DNA from: Begonia masoniana
Lineage: Eukaryota > Streptophyta > Magnoliopsida > Cucurbitales > Begoniaceae
Reading direction: 5' to 3'
Length of the DNA stretch: 64,000 nt
NCBI GenBank assembly: GCA_022432975.1
Contig: CM039516.1
Span: 29,838,051-29,902,050 of the forward strand
Positions 1 through 10,336 of this stretch are shown one piece after another. The notes under the pieces are model-generated. The model did no database searches, had not been told where the DNA came from, and was given only the letters and a program-made list of their open reading frames with translations. The first letter of the stretch is position 1. Each line of letters opens with the position of its first letter. Made by a program: the position numbers and the translations under genes.

Positions 1-1250
1 CTCTCCCAATTTATACTGGAACTCGGATAATGAGAGTAGATAATTCCAGCTTAGAAATTGCCCTAATCAATGAGCTGAACGGAAAATATGTTGACTTCGA
101 GCCTGAATCCTCAGCAAAGGTCGAAATTTTAGTCCTCGAGGGTGATTTTGATGGTGAGGATCGCGAGAGTTGGACATGTGACGCATTTTGTAACAACATT
201 TTGAGGGAGAGAGAAGGAAGGAAACCCCTTCTTGCAGGAGACGTGGTTTTGAATCTTGAAGATGGCGTTAGTTTGGTTGGAGAGATTTATTTTACGGATA
301 ATTCAAGCTGGACTAGGCTAGGAGCCATAAATTTAGGCTCGGGGCGAGAGTTGTGGATAAATGTCCTACAAATAGAATACGAGAAGCCAAGACCGAACCC
401 TTTAATGTCAGAGACCACCGTGGAGAGTGTGAGTACTTCGCTCAAATATGGCGTCGACTAATAAAATCCATATCGATTATCGATTATCGATTATTTCCCT
501 TACGAAAGATCGAGGAAAAAGACGAATAACTCTTGTTCCTTATCATTGATGGTAAAACTTAATCTAGTTTTTTGTTTCAGCGTACGAAAAACATCATCCT
601 CCAATGTTGTCGGACAAGGTATGGAGATTAGTGAAAATAGGAAAGGACGGAGCATTTCATAGCCGGTTGAGCCAGGAGAACATAAATACCGTGAAAGATT
701 TCTTTACTCTAATCCATATCGACGCTCCCAAGTTCTGGATGGTAATAGTTTTATGGATTTCAATTTTAGTAATTACTTAATTTGTTGTTTTCTTATTCAA
801 ATTAAGTGGTTAGTTTCCTTATTTCAGGTTTTGTAAATATCAGTTATGATTCAATACAACGTGTCACAATCAATTATTCCTTCTCAAACTCTTTGTATTG
901 TCGATGTTTATTTAAACAAATGCAGATTCTTGGCACTGGTATGTATACAAAGATATGGGAAGTAATCATAAAACACGTGCAGACGTGCATACTCGATACC
1001 ACAATGTATTTGTACCAGTCTCTATCCTCCCCGGAGAAAGTCGGTGTTTTCTTCAATGTCGTCGGGCAGCTGTTGGGAATAGTCGCAGACCGCCAGTAAG
1101 TCTCGGTAGATAATCTTTCGGAAACTCAAAAGGCACTCATCTAACTTTTGATCTGCTTTATGTCTTCTATTTTCTTGTGATTGACCTTGTTTTTATGATC
1201 AGCTCGATGTCCACAACTCAATTGTCTCCGCATTCGATAACTGGGATAGA
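1..1250 (+). pseudogene. CBP60-type calmodulin-binding protein pseudogene, partial
   Basis: The translation resembles the conserved central domain of the plant CALMODULIN-BINDING PROTEIN 60 family, which are DNA-binding transcription regulators in immunity. Exon pieces are 1-428 ([23 protein letters not shown], then [10 protein letters not shown] in another frame), 581-741 (VWRLVKIGKDGAFHSRL), 926 to about 1137 (ILGTGMYTKIWEV, VFFNVVGQLLGI) and 1203-1250 (SAFDNWDR). Introns 429-580 and 742-925 have GT..AG borders in the right phase. Damage is clear: a net frameshift between 316 and 329 separates NSSWTR from KFRLGAR, and codon 1097-1099 is TAA inside an otherwise conserved stretch that continues as VSVDNLSET. 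The donor after the third exon is not recognisable. The reading frame is open to base 3, so the gene begins left of the window. The 3' calmodulin-binding end is absent. Confidence 0.88.
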
Positions 1251-1797
1251 GTAAGCCTTTTCAACCACGAAATGTAAATTTTTTACTCGTCTGAAAAGTG
1301 ATTTCCTACTAGAGAGTGACTGAAGTATGGGAAGAAAATAATACAATGTTTACGTGAGTGTTAATCACAGCAAATAATAATATTGGCTACTTGCTCGCCA
1401 ACTTGGAGATAGAATAGTCGAGAAATACCATTTGATTTTAGGACTTAGTGGCACTTATTCATATTTCACTGCTGTATATCCAATTTAATGCCTTAACTGC
1501 ATTTTCTTTTATCAAATCAATAATTAAGAGGATCCTCTCTGAAAGGTTTTCCGGTGTTTGGGCTAAATGGTTTACTTCATGGTTCTCGAGATTTGAATCT
1601 AGTTTTCATACTGTTTGCTCAAAATGAAGAGTTTTTCAGCTATAAGTTATTATTTTTGGTTAGACGAGATTCTAAAGACAAACATAAGAAACTTCTGAAA
1701 TCATTGCCAAAACGTTTTGCATGTTTTTAGATGTCATGTGTTTCAACGCCTTAGTCCTTGTGGATTTTGATTTTTCCCAATGTTTTGTGTGATGCAG
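1251..1797. other. AT-rich spacer between two gene fragments
   Basis: I see no coding homology here. It may be residual intron of either neighbour. The CBP60 fragment ends at a GTAAGC donor near 1251 and the carboxypeptidase exon begins after an AG at 1796-1797, so a join between unrelated gene pieces lies somewhere in this stretch. Confidence 0.5.
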
Positions 1798-2373
1798 GAT
1801 GTTCTACTTCTTTGAATCACACAACAAGACAGATCCTGATGTGATATGGTTGACTGGAGGCCCTGGATGCAGTAGTGAGTTAGCCATGTTTTATGAAAAT
1901 GGTCCTTTTACTATTACAAATAACTTATCTCTTATTTGGAATGAGTATGGTTGGGACAAGGTATAGTATAATTCTTTATATCACCATATTTTTAATTTAA
2001 GCATTGATGTACATCTTTTGTGACATGAAATTGATATTCCTTCTCATTGAACGCAGAATGACCAAATATTCCTTCATACACCTCCATGTATTTATTTCCT
2101 TCACCTATGTTTTATTCATTCATGTATAAAAATGTACACTATGCAATGCATTTCCTCGTAAGGACTAATTTGAAACATGGACTCAATAGTCTTTCTCTCC
2201 TCCATCCACTATTTAGTTTAATGCAGATATAATATTTGTGTGATATTTTGCAGGCATCAAACCTTCTTTATGTTGATCAACCTATTGGTGCTAGTTTTAG
2301 TTTTATTTCTGACAAGCGAGACATTTGTCATAATGAGAAAGGTGTCAGTGATGACTTCTATGACTTTTTGCAG
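1798..2373 (+). pseudogene. Serine carboxypeptidase-like (S10) pseudogene, two exons
   Basis: Two exons of a plant serine carboxypeptidase-like protein (alpha/beta hydrolase family S10, secretory or vacuolar enzymes) are visible. Exon 1798-1960 encodes MFYFFES, the near-invariant VIWLTGGPGCSSE segment that forms the oxyanion-hole region, and FYENGPFTI. Exon 2254-2373 encodes NLLYVDQPIGASFSF and GVSDDFYDFLQ. Borders are AG/GT in phase (GTATAG after 1960, GTTGTT after 2373). The next expected exon, carrying the GESYAG nucleophile motif, is not in the downstream sequence, nor are the Asp/His exons or the signal peptide, so this is a fragment of roughly 95 residues against about 450-500 in the family. 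Within the exons the frame is intact. It sits directly after the CBP60 fragment in the same orientation, which looks like captured or rearranged gene pieces rather than a normal neighbourhood. Confidence 0.9.
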
Positions 2374-3320
2374 GTTGTTTCATCTTTAGCATTGTAATTT
2401 TGTAATTTTGACTTATTTTTTATCCAATTTATAAAGGTGTGAATTAATTAATTATTTTTTCATGTTAAGAACTTGCTGGATGGATCCAGTTGACTAGGTG
2501 GTGGGGTCTCCAAATCGAAAGTGTTGGTCGCTGAGATGTGATCTTCATATCACTGCTGCCTCCTCTGCGTTAAACTTTGGTATCTTTCCATATGGTTTTG
2601 TAAATAATGTTGTTTTCAACCAAGCAAAAAATAAAGTTAAAAAGAGAAACAAATCTTGAAAGATGATGGAACAGTTTGAAATAGTAGAAAATGTCTATCT
2701 ATATCACAAATTATGCATGTAACTTAGGCAATTTGTTTTCCAACAATTCCAAAAACCGAACTACACTTCATTTTTTCTATAACCTGTACCATCCCACTTG
2801 AATTTCAAACTTTCTTCATCAAATTCTTTTTTAAGCTTTAAAATGACAATGATATCATATTTAATATAAAATTAAATCTATCGCACTGTGTCTTAACTTT
2901 AAAATATCTCAGTCCCCCCACCATAGCCATGTAATAGTATTCATTTTTCGCATTCTATGTTAACATTTATTTTTTTACGATAAGGTTAGAAATGCTCTCT
3001 CTTGGGCTTCCTAGCTTATTTTGGATTTTCTAACATGATTTAATAGTGTTTAAATGCTTGTAAATATCATTTATCTAATCTAAAATTTATAAAATAACAA
3101 AATATGTTGAATAGGAGATAAGATTGACAAAGTGAATTTTCCATTGATTATGCACTAATAATTAACTATTACATATATTAAAGTAAAACAAATACAACTA
3201 AATTAACTATTACATGATAAAAATGAGTGTTGAACGTCATCTTCTGTATCTCATTTTTTTCGAAATCACTCATATCCGTCTGTGTCTGATTGATATCATC
3301 AAATAAACCATTTATTTTTT

Positions 3321-4061
3321 TTATAATAATCCTTTCAGAAGCTTTAAGATTTGTCTTGCACAGACAATGACAATTGAGGTGTACAATGGATATATTAAAT
3401 TTATAACTATGACAAAAGAAATTCCAAAGATCCTGCCTTCAATAGTCTCAAAATTAACGTTATAATATCCAACGGTTGTGAGTGTTGTAACAGAAATATA
3501 AAATGAATGAATCAATGATTTCCTCTCTTCTGAATCACTCTCAATCAAATATGCCATTGAAGTTCTAATTAACAAAGACGTGCCTATGCACAGGAACCTT
3601 CACAAAACTTTTAAACTCTTTTTCTTGTGCATTGAATAAAAATATCTAGCACTGTCTTGATTCTAAAATATTAACCAACCATGGCTTTATAAATAGTCAT
3701 ACGCTGCTCAAAAATTTCTCAAATAAATAGCCATAGAATGACACTCCAACCAGAATATAAAAAAAAAGAAAAGACAATAACAACTTCATTATTTTAGACT
3801 TCGGTTTAACATTTTTTAGACCCGTCTTTGTAATGGAATTTAGAGAAAAAAACGCTGTCAACCCATTTAGAAGTAGTTACTCCATCAAAGTCACTGTGAA
3901 AATAGTAAATGACCAAAGAGCCTACCAAGATCGAGATTGCACTAACCATGAAAAACAGAACAATTGATGTCAAGGCTCTTTACGTTGATTAATTCTCCTC
4001 TATTAACTCTTGATGCTTTATTGGAACTTACAGAGCCAGAGCCAGAGCCAGCAGTAGCTAT
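3321..4061 (-). pseudogene. Two-pore K+ channel (TPK/KCO)-like pseudogene, left arm
   Basis: This is the minus-strand copy in the left arm of the palindrome. The N-terminal part (about 3860-4061) corresponds to the right-arm segment starting MATAGFGS, but the initiator is ATA (4059-4061) instead of ATG and the frame is broken soon after. The C-terminal part (3321-3575) encodes SFYISVTTLTTVGYYNVNF followed by a hydrophobic segment, which matches the second pore and inner helix of plant tandem-pore K+ channels (vacuolar or plasma-membrane K+ channels). The selectivity-filter signature GYGD reads GYYN, so conduction would not be expected even if it were translated. EF-hands and most of the channel are missing. 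Confidence 0.75.
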
Positions 4062-4655
4062 TGTTTGTCAAAAATAAAATCTATAAAAAAATCAATACAA
4101 GAAAACACAAAAGACTATTGATGATGAAATGACACTCACCTTTTATAGAGAAAGGCTTTCTTTTTTTTTTTTTCGTTCTATGGCTCGCAACCGAATATTT
4201 TTGCTTACAGAAGGAGTGTAGCTGCGTAGTAGCAAGGAGCATTTTCTGTTGCTGCAGAACCGCTGGGGAAGAGAAGTGCGACAAAAATTTGTTGTTGCAG
4301 AACCGTTAGGGAAGAGAAGTGCGGCAGAAGAAAGAAAATGAACTGTTCTAAAAAAACTTAAACAAGAATTCCATTTTTAAAAAAATAAAAAATAGAATTC
4401 TTGCTGAAGTTTTTTAGTACAGTTCATCCCCTGCCGCACTTCTTTTCCTCAATGGTTTTGCAGCAATAGAAATTTGCCACACTTCTCTTCCCCAATGGTT
4501 TACGCTCATTCTGCTTGTAAAAATATTCGATTGCGAGCCACATAACGAAGAAAAGAGGAAGTCTCTCTCTATATAAGGTAAGTGTCATTTCAACAGCAAC
4601 AGTCCTGTGTGTTCTCTTGTATTTATTTTCTTATAGATTTTGTTTTTGACAAACA

Positions 4656-5373
4656 ATGGCTACTGCTGGCTTTGGCTCTTGCTCTGTGGGTTCCAATCAA
4701 GCATCCATAGTAAATAGAGGAGAATTAAACAAGCGTAAAGAAGCCTTGACATCAATTGTTCTGTTTTTCATGGTTAGTGCAGACTTGATCTTGGTAGGCT
4801 CTTTGATCATTTACTATTTTCACAGTGACTTTGACGGAGTAACTACTTCTAAATAGGTTGACAACGTCTTTTTTTTTTTCTAAATTCCATTACAATGATA
4901 GGTTTAAGAAAATGTTAAACAGGAGTCTAAAATGATGAAGTTGTTTTTTTTTTTTTATATTCTGGTTAGAGTGTCAATCTATGACTATTTATCTGAGAAA
5001 TTTTTGAGCAGCGTATGATTATTTATGGAGCCATGGTTGGTCAATATTTTAGAATCAAGACAGTGCCATATGTTTTTATTCAATGCATAAGAGAAAGAGT
5101 TTCAAAATTTTGTAAAGGTTCCTGTGCATAGACACGTTTTTGTTAATTGGAACTTTAATGACATATTTGACTGAGAGTGATTTAGAAGAAAGGAAATGAT
5201 TGATTCATTCCTTTTATATTTCTGTTACAACACTCACAACCGTTGGATATTTTAACATTAGTTTTGAGACTATTGAAGGTAGAATATTTGGAATTCCTTT
5301 TGTTATAGTTATAAGTTTAATATATCCATTGTACATCTCAATTGTCATTGCCTGTACAAGACAAAGCTTCTGA
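4656..5373 (+). pseudogene. Two-pore K+ channel (TPK/KCO)-like pseudogene, right arm
   Basis: The plus-strand copy begins with an ATG at 4656 (MATAGFGSCSVGS). An open stretch of 66 codons includes one hydrophobic helix (LFFMVSADLILVGSLIIYYF) followed by the pre-pore sequence HSDFDGVTTSK, then a stop at 4854-4856. After about 250 bp of decayed sequence a second conserved block (about 5110-5373) encodes the second pore with TTVGYFN in place of TTVGYGD, a hydrophobic inner helix, and a TGA at 5371-5373. Order and spacing match tandem-pore plant K+ channels, but the first pore helix/filter and cytosolic domains are not intact. The two arms differ in which mutations they carry, so duplication preceded part of the decay. 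Confidence 0.75.
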
Positions 5374-6045
5374 AAGATATCAATCAGACGCAGGGATATG
5401 AGTGATTTTTAAGAAAATGAGATACAGAAGATGAAGTTCAACACTCTTTTTTATCATGTAACAGTTGTATTTATTTTACTTTAATACATGTAACAGTTAA
5501 TGCATTAATCAATGGAAGATTCACTTTGTCAATCTTATCTCATATTCAACTTATTTTGTTATTATAAAAACATTATATTAGATATTTACAAGTATTTAAA
5601 TACTATTAAATCATGGTAGGAAGCCCAACAGAGCATTTCTAACCTTATCGTAAAAAAATAAATGCCAACATGGAATGTAAAAAATAAATACTATTACATG
5701 GCTGGAGTGGTAGGACTGAGATATTTTAAAGTTAAGACGTAGTGTAATCGATTTAATTTTATATTAAATGTAATACTCATTGTCATTTTAAAGCTTAGAA
5801 GAAATTGATTATGAAAGCTTGAAATTTAAGTGGGATGGTACATGTTATAAGAAAAATACAGTGTAATTCGGATGTAAGAACTGTTGAAAAACAAATTGTC
5901 TAAGTTACATGCATAGTTTGTGATATAGATAGACATTTTTTATTATTTCAAACTGTTCCATCATCTTTCAAGGTTTGTTCTTCGTTTTAATTTTATTTTT
6001 TGCTTGGTTGAAAACAACATTATTTACAAAACTATATGGATACCT

Positions 6046-6206
6046 TTGCGATTTTGGTCTCTCATTATTCTTGCCCATTTGGTCTGACTCCATAAAAATA
6101 AAAAAGTGAGTGTCATAATCCTAACATTCAAATTCTTTGTTACAATCCAGATGAATTTACAAAGAAAGTAATCATAAAATACTATTATTCATGCACTTTG
6201 TTTTAG
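6046..6206. other. Junction between palindrome and RACK1 fragment
   Basis: This short AT-rich segment has no coding match. It ends in a polypyrimidine tract and AG (6205-6206), which is the apparent acceptor of the following RACK1 exon. The palindrome therefore lies immediately 5' of, or inside an intron of, this RACK1 copy. Confidence 0.4.
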
Positions 6207-7147
6207 CCCAAATAGGTATTGGCTTTGCGCGGCAACTAAGAACAGCATTAAGATATGGGACCTGGAGAGCATTGTTGAGGATTTGAAGGTCGACCTCAAG
6301 CTGAAGCAGAGAAGACTGATGACACATGCTGCTACTGCCAACAAGAGGAAGGTACTTTATAAATTTCATATTATTTTTGCAGTCTGTTTTATTGACATTT
6401 GATTAATTTGTACTTTTATTGAGTGTTTTTATTTCTCTTATAGGGTATTTGACTTTCGGTAATCATTTCATATATTTAGCTTCAAAATATTGTTTTTTCA
6501 TAAAAAAAAAAATAAAGATCAATAGCTTGTGGGCCATTGGCCTACAATTATGGCGAGTCATGAATGTATACGGACTTGTCATTAGAAAGTTCTTCGTGTG
6601 TTGATTGATGTGAAAGATAGTTTCTTTCATTCGGAGTATATAATTTGTTATGTTTCAATTGACCTCATTTATCAGTGGGTGCCCTTTTTTTCCTTATTGA
6701 ACCATTTTTGTTTTTTTTTTTCATCAGATTTGAAATCTTCAATGTATAAGATAATGATTGACGGTGATAATACTATCTAGAAAATATTACCTTCCGTCTT
6801 CAGTAGAAATGTTCTGAGTGGCTCAGATAAATTTCTAGCTCATTTAAATAATAATTTAGAGCTAAGAGTGCAATATAGGATTTTTCATTGACTTTTAATT
6901 AGGTCTACCTTGAACTTCTCGTCAAACATTACATTTCCATTTTCTTGATTTTCTTTAGAATACTTTTTTTCGGTGAATATTTGAACTTTAACTTCACCTG
7001 TGAAGTAAGCACTCTCAAAATATCATAGTTTATGCATAATATCATCCCCATTGTTTATCAGATAATAATTTTCCTGGGTCACAGGTCATCTACTGCACAA
7101 GCCTGAGCTGGAGTGCCGATTGTAGCACATTGTTTAGTGGGTACACA
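6207..7147 (+). pseudogene. RACK1 pseudogene copy A (C-terminal WD repeats)
   Basis: RACK1 is a seven-bladed WD40 scaffold on the 40S ribosomal subunit. Exon 6207-6351 encodes [20 protein letters not shown] and [11 protein letters not shown], the blade-6/7 region, and ends at AAG/GTACTT. Exon 7085-7147 encodes [21 protein letters not shown], the start of the final blade, then jumps directly to downstream DNA (CATGTTCATGG). Comparison with copy B (19294-19394) shows that copy A lost the last ten or so codons plus about 130 bp of 3' sequence by a deletion bounded by the trinucleotide ACA. The exons encoding blades 1-5 are absent upstream; the giant palindrome occupies that position. The fragment cannot encode a propeller. 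Confidence 0.9.
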
Positions 7148-8340
7148 TGTTCATGGATTGGCATTTGATATTCTTCAGGTTTTTCATTTTCTGCTTCTTG
7201 TTGTTTCTGACTCTAGTCTTGTCTATTTTTTCCAGATTCTCCGTGATGTTTATGAACCATATTGTTGTTGATTGGAGATTTAGAAACCTTGTTTCGAGAT
7301 CAAATCCCACGCCATCCACCGTAGAAAGTTTATAGCTTCGGCCGAAAAATAACCAGGCCCAGTCACAATACCGGCCGGGCTAACTTAGTCCACAAAAATC
7401 TGGCCCAGGTTCAGCTGGACTTGATCCATTGGGCGTTTGTCTAGGCTCGGGTAACCCCGATCTGACAATGATGGTTGAAGGCTCTACATTTAGTCTATTA
7501 TTTTAGATGCTTGAAATCGGGGTTGACGTGTAATTTATTATATTAATTATAGTTATAGGTAATTTAATGATTAAATATTAATAATAATTGGTGGGCTCCA
7601 TAAAAATCTCATGAACAGAAGAAGACGAGGCATTGGAATTGAAAAGAGTTGATTTATTAAAAAAAAAAAAAAGAGACATAAATACAACTGCCCAACGCCC
7701 TCTATTTATTAGGGTTCATTTAATGTCATTTGTCAACACCTTGTATTTAATTTTATCTATTGGATATTATTATTCCCCTTCTTCCACTCCACTTAGTCAG
7801 AATCAGATAAGATCCATTTCTTTTCATGTTCAAATATCCTCTATTCTTTTTCTAATTTAATACAAATGACCAAAAAAAAAACTGGCCACGGTGTGATCGA
7901 AATTTTAGCCAGGTCTTTGTTGTTTCACTATATATTAATGATTGAGTCATAAAACTCAGTTATACATTGATTTGATAATAGAGAATTTCTCTTATATGCA
8001 TGGTTGTTTTTGTAGGTATTTTCTACACAAATCTCGGTATCCTTGTTTTCAAGTTTTTTTTTTCGATTCTTGTTTGATTATCAACCGATGTTACCGATTG
8101 ATTGTTGGGTTCATATTCAATATTAATTTTTTGTTTTTTCTATGTATATATATTGATACTTTAAGTCGAAAAATTTAATTTAATTTTGATTTGATGATAC
8201 TTAATTTTTCATATATCTGTGATTTTTTTTAAGAATTTATACGTAAATCTCGATATTCGTATTTTCCCGTATTATGATTTTCAACCGATATGATAGGAAA
8301 GAGGGAATTTGACTTTTGAAAACAATAAAACAAGATAATT
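6352..8340 (+). repeat. Segmental duplication, copy 1 (RACK1 3' region)
   Basis: This stretch aligns by eye with 18460-20725 in the same orientation, beginning AAGGTACTTTATAAATTTCA and continuing through the RACK1 intron, last exon and about 1.1 kb of AT-rich downstream sequence to AACAATAAAACAAGATAATT near 8340. Similarity resumes weakly at about 16340-16560 against about 20800-21000, so the 8341-16340 stretch is an insertion complex relative to copy 2. The two copies differ by many substitutions and indels, so the duplication is old. Confidence 0.85.
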
Positions 8341-8699
8341 ATATGAGAATGTAAATGCAAAGATTTTACATATAAGTTGGCATTGATTTTTTGGCAATAT
8401 ATATAGATTTATGACGATAATATATTTTTCTAAATTAATAATTTATTTCTTGGTGATCAAGAAATAATACATTCTGATTATTGGATGACGTCCTATTAAC
8501 AATCATGGAGATTCTGTGAAAGAGAAAAATAAGGAAACAAGAATATTAGGAAAGTTATTGAAAAAATTATAGGTACTTGCTTTTTGGAAAACTTTTATTT
8601 GGTAAGTTGTTCTGGTGGAAATTTAACCAAATCCGCTAGGCTTCGAGTTCCCATGATTAATGGGATGATTTCTTAATTTTTTGGGCGAATATCTGATTT
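8341..8699. other. AT-rich DNA without recognised features
   Basis: No coding, RNA or terminal-repeat signal could be recognised. It lies between the end of the segmental duplication and the first recognisable bases of the LTR-like sequence. Confidence 0.4.
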
Positions 8700-9126
8700 G
8701 TTGGAGATACTTTCCTAAAGTGTCACACGGTGTGTCACACAACCGAATTCTTTAAGGTTTGTTTTCCTTAATTCTTGCGGCGTCATATCCAATTTGGTAA
8801 CTGTTCTAAATTGATGATATGGAAGTTACCAAGGTTATTTAAAGCTTTCGTTTTTTGTGAAAGTCGATTGACGACGGAGTTTTGATTTTCGCGAGAGAAG
8901 GTTTCTTCGTTTTACTGAACCGTCGCTTTTCTTTCACTTCTAACATTTCTGCGTTTGGGTCTGTGATTGTTTTACACACTCTTCTTATGCTGTGGATTGG
9001 ATCGATTTATTGAGTGTGTTGTGTATTGCGTCCGAAGACTACACTCTGGTGTTCCAGGAGGTGTCCCAGGAGGCAATAGTTCTTTGATCTTTATTGAAGC
9101 TCAGTCTCAGGACGAGGCTGCATCTG

Positions 9127-9134
9127 AACTCGGG
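9127..9134. repeat. hAT target site duplication, left copy
   Basis: AACTCGGG immediately precedes the left TIR. The identical octamer follows the right TIR at 15614-15621. Confidence 0.95.
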
Positions 9135-9149
9135 TAGAGGTGTTAGCCA

Positions 9150-9950
9150 GCCCGCCCGCTCGGCCCGCTACAGTAGCGAGCCGAGCCTGGCTCGGCTCGC
9201 TATTGTAGCGGGCCAGGCTTGGCTCGGGCCCGCTTGGCTCGGCTCGGCTCGCTACTGTAGCGGGCCAGGCCTAGCCCGGGCCCGCTAGGCAGGCCAAGCC
9301 GAGCCCATTTTTTGGGCTCGCGAGCCCGCCAGCGAGCGGGCCAAACGAGCCGGCCAACGGGCCGGCGAGCCAAGCCTGGCTCGCCAGGCTCGCCCCTCAG
9401 CTCGGGAGAGCGAGACTGCGAGAGTCGAGTCTCTGTCTTGCCGTCTCGAGACAGGCTCGCCCCGACGCCGTCGCCGACACCCCCTTCCCAAATCGACAAA
9501 TCCCACGGGACAGGGCTCGTCGCCTCGCCCCCTGGCCAGACTTGCGCCGGCGCCCCCCCTCTCCTTGGACAGTCGGCACTCGGCACTCGGCAGAAATCAG
9601 AATGACTCATCTTCATCATCGCCGACGCCAGTTCGCCATTAAACTGTGGCACTTTGCAATAACTGAGTAACAGGCAGCAGGAGGAGGAATGGAACCGGAG
9701 GCGGAGTTCAGAAGGACGGCGGAGCTGGATGAGGTGATTTTCGGCCGTCGATTTTCGCTGCCCCGTTCCCACGATCCACGCCGTCGCCGGCACACGCACA
9801 CCGAGTCGGGGACTCGGGTGTTACTGCTAAAGGGAAAGCAGAGGCCAATTGGCCAAAGTGCAGGCAACAGTCATATGACCGTTCGGCGTTCCAGGCCCGT
9901 TGCCGCTGAAACTCATTCCCTCGGCAGTCGGCCCTTTGGCCTCCTCTTCC
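9150..9950. other. GC-rich hAT 5' subterminal region and leader
   Basis: Dense GGCTCG, CGGGCC and CTACTGTAGCGGGCC repeats fill 9150-9420, probably transposase-binding subterminal repeats. The rest is unusually GC-rich for this window. Several long reading frames exist on both strands here, but they are compositional artefacts of the repeats and show no protein-family match. Confidence 0.6.
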
Positions 9951-9958
9951 TATAAATA
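9951..9958 (+). promoter_or_regulatory. TATA box of the hAT transposase gene
   Basis: TATAAATA lies just upstream of a CT-rich leader (repeated CTCTCAATCT units, 9990-10050), a common plant 5' leader type, and about 380 bp upstream of the transposase ATG. A GT..AG pair around 10112-10222 suggests a leader intron. Confidence 0.55.
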
Positions 9959-10336
9959 CAACACTCTTCTTTCTTTTTCTTTCACCAACAATTTTCTCAC
10001 TCTCTCAATCTCTCAATCTCTCACTCTCTCAACTCGATCTCTCTCCTTTTACCATTTGTTTCCTTTGATGAGTTGATCCTTTCTGCGTTCAACAATCAGC
10101 CAACAAGCCACAAGGTATATTTTTATTGTTTTAATATTTTTACATGTATGTATTTATGTATATAATTTTTAATTATAATTTATTATACTAACAAAATTAT
10201 TTTTTGATGATTTTTTGTTTAGGTTTTGTATACGTGGAGTTGATAAATTCACACCACTTACAAGCTTTTGTTGAACATTGACGTTGTGGTATCAATTTAT
10301 TATTCAAATTTTAATTTTATATTTAGTTTATTTAGT

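Larger units (their letters stand above)
2579..6045. repeat. 3.5-kb imperfect palindrome (giant inverted repeat)
   Basis: The sequence from about 2579 to 4376 reads as the reverse complement of about 4380 to 6045. Outer ends pair (2579-2690 with 5940-6045), interior blocks pair (3321-3575 with 5110-5375; 3860-4070 with 4640-4860), and the centre near 4366-4405 is an AGAATTC..GAATTCT hairpin. By eye, identity between arms is high but not perfect, with many small indels. Each arm carries a copy of a two-pore K+ channel-like pseudogene, divergently oriented. A transcript through the locus would fold into a hairpin of about 1.7 kb. I could not define a target site duplication or a transposon terminus at the outer ends. 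Confidence 0.9.

Noticed and set aside
9094..9955. Several overlapping open frames up to 199 codons on both strands
   Set aside because: GC-rich subterminal hAT repeats lack stops by composition; no domain and no conserved start.
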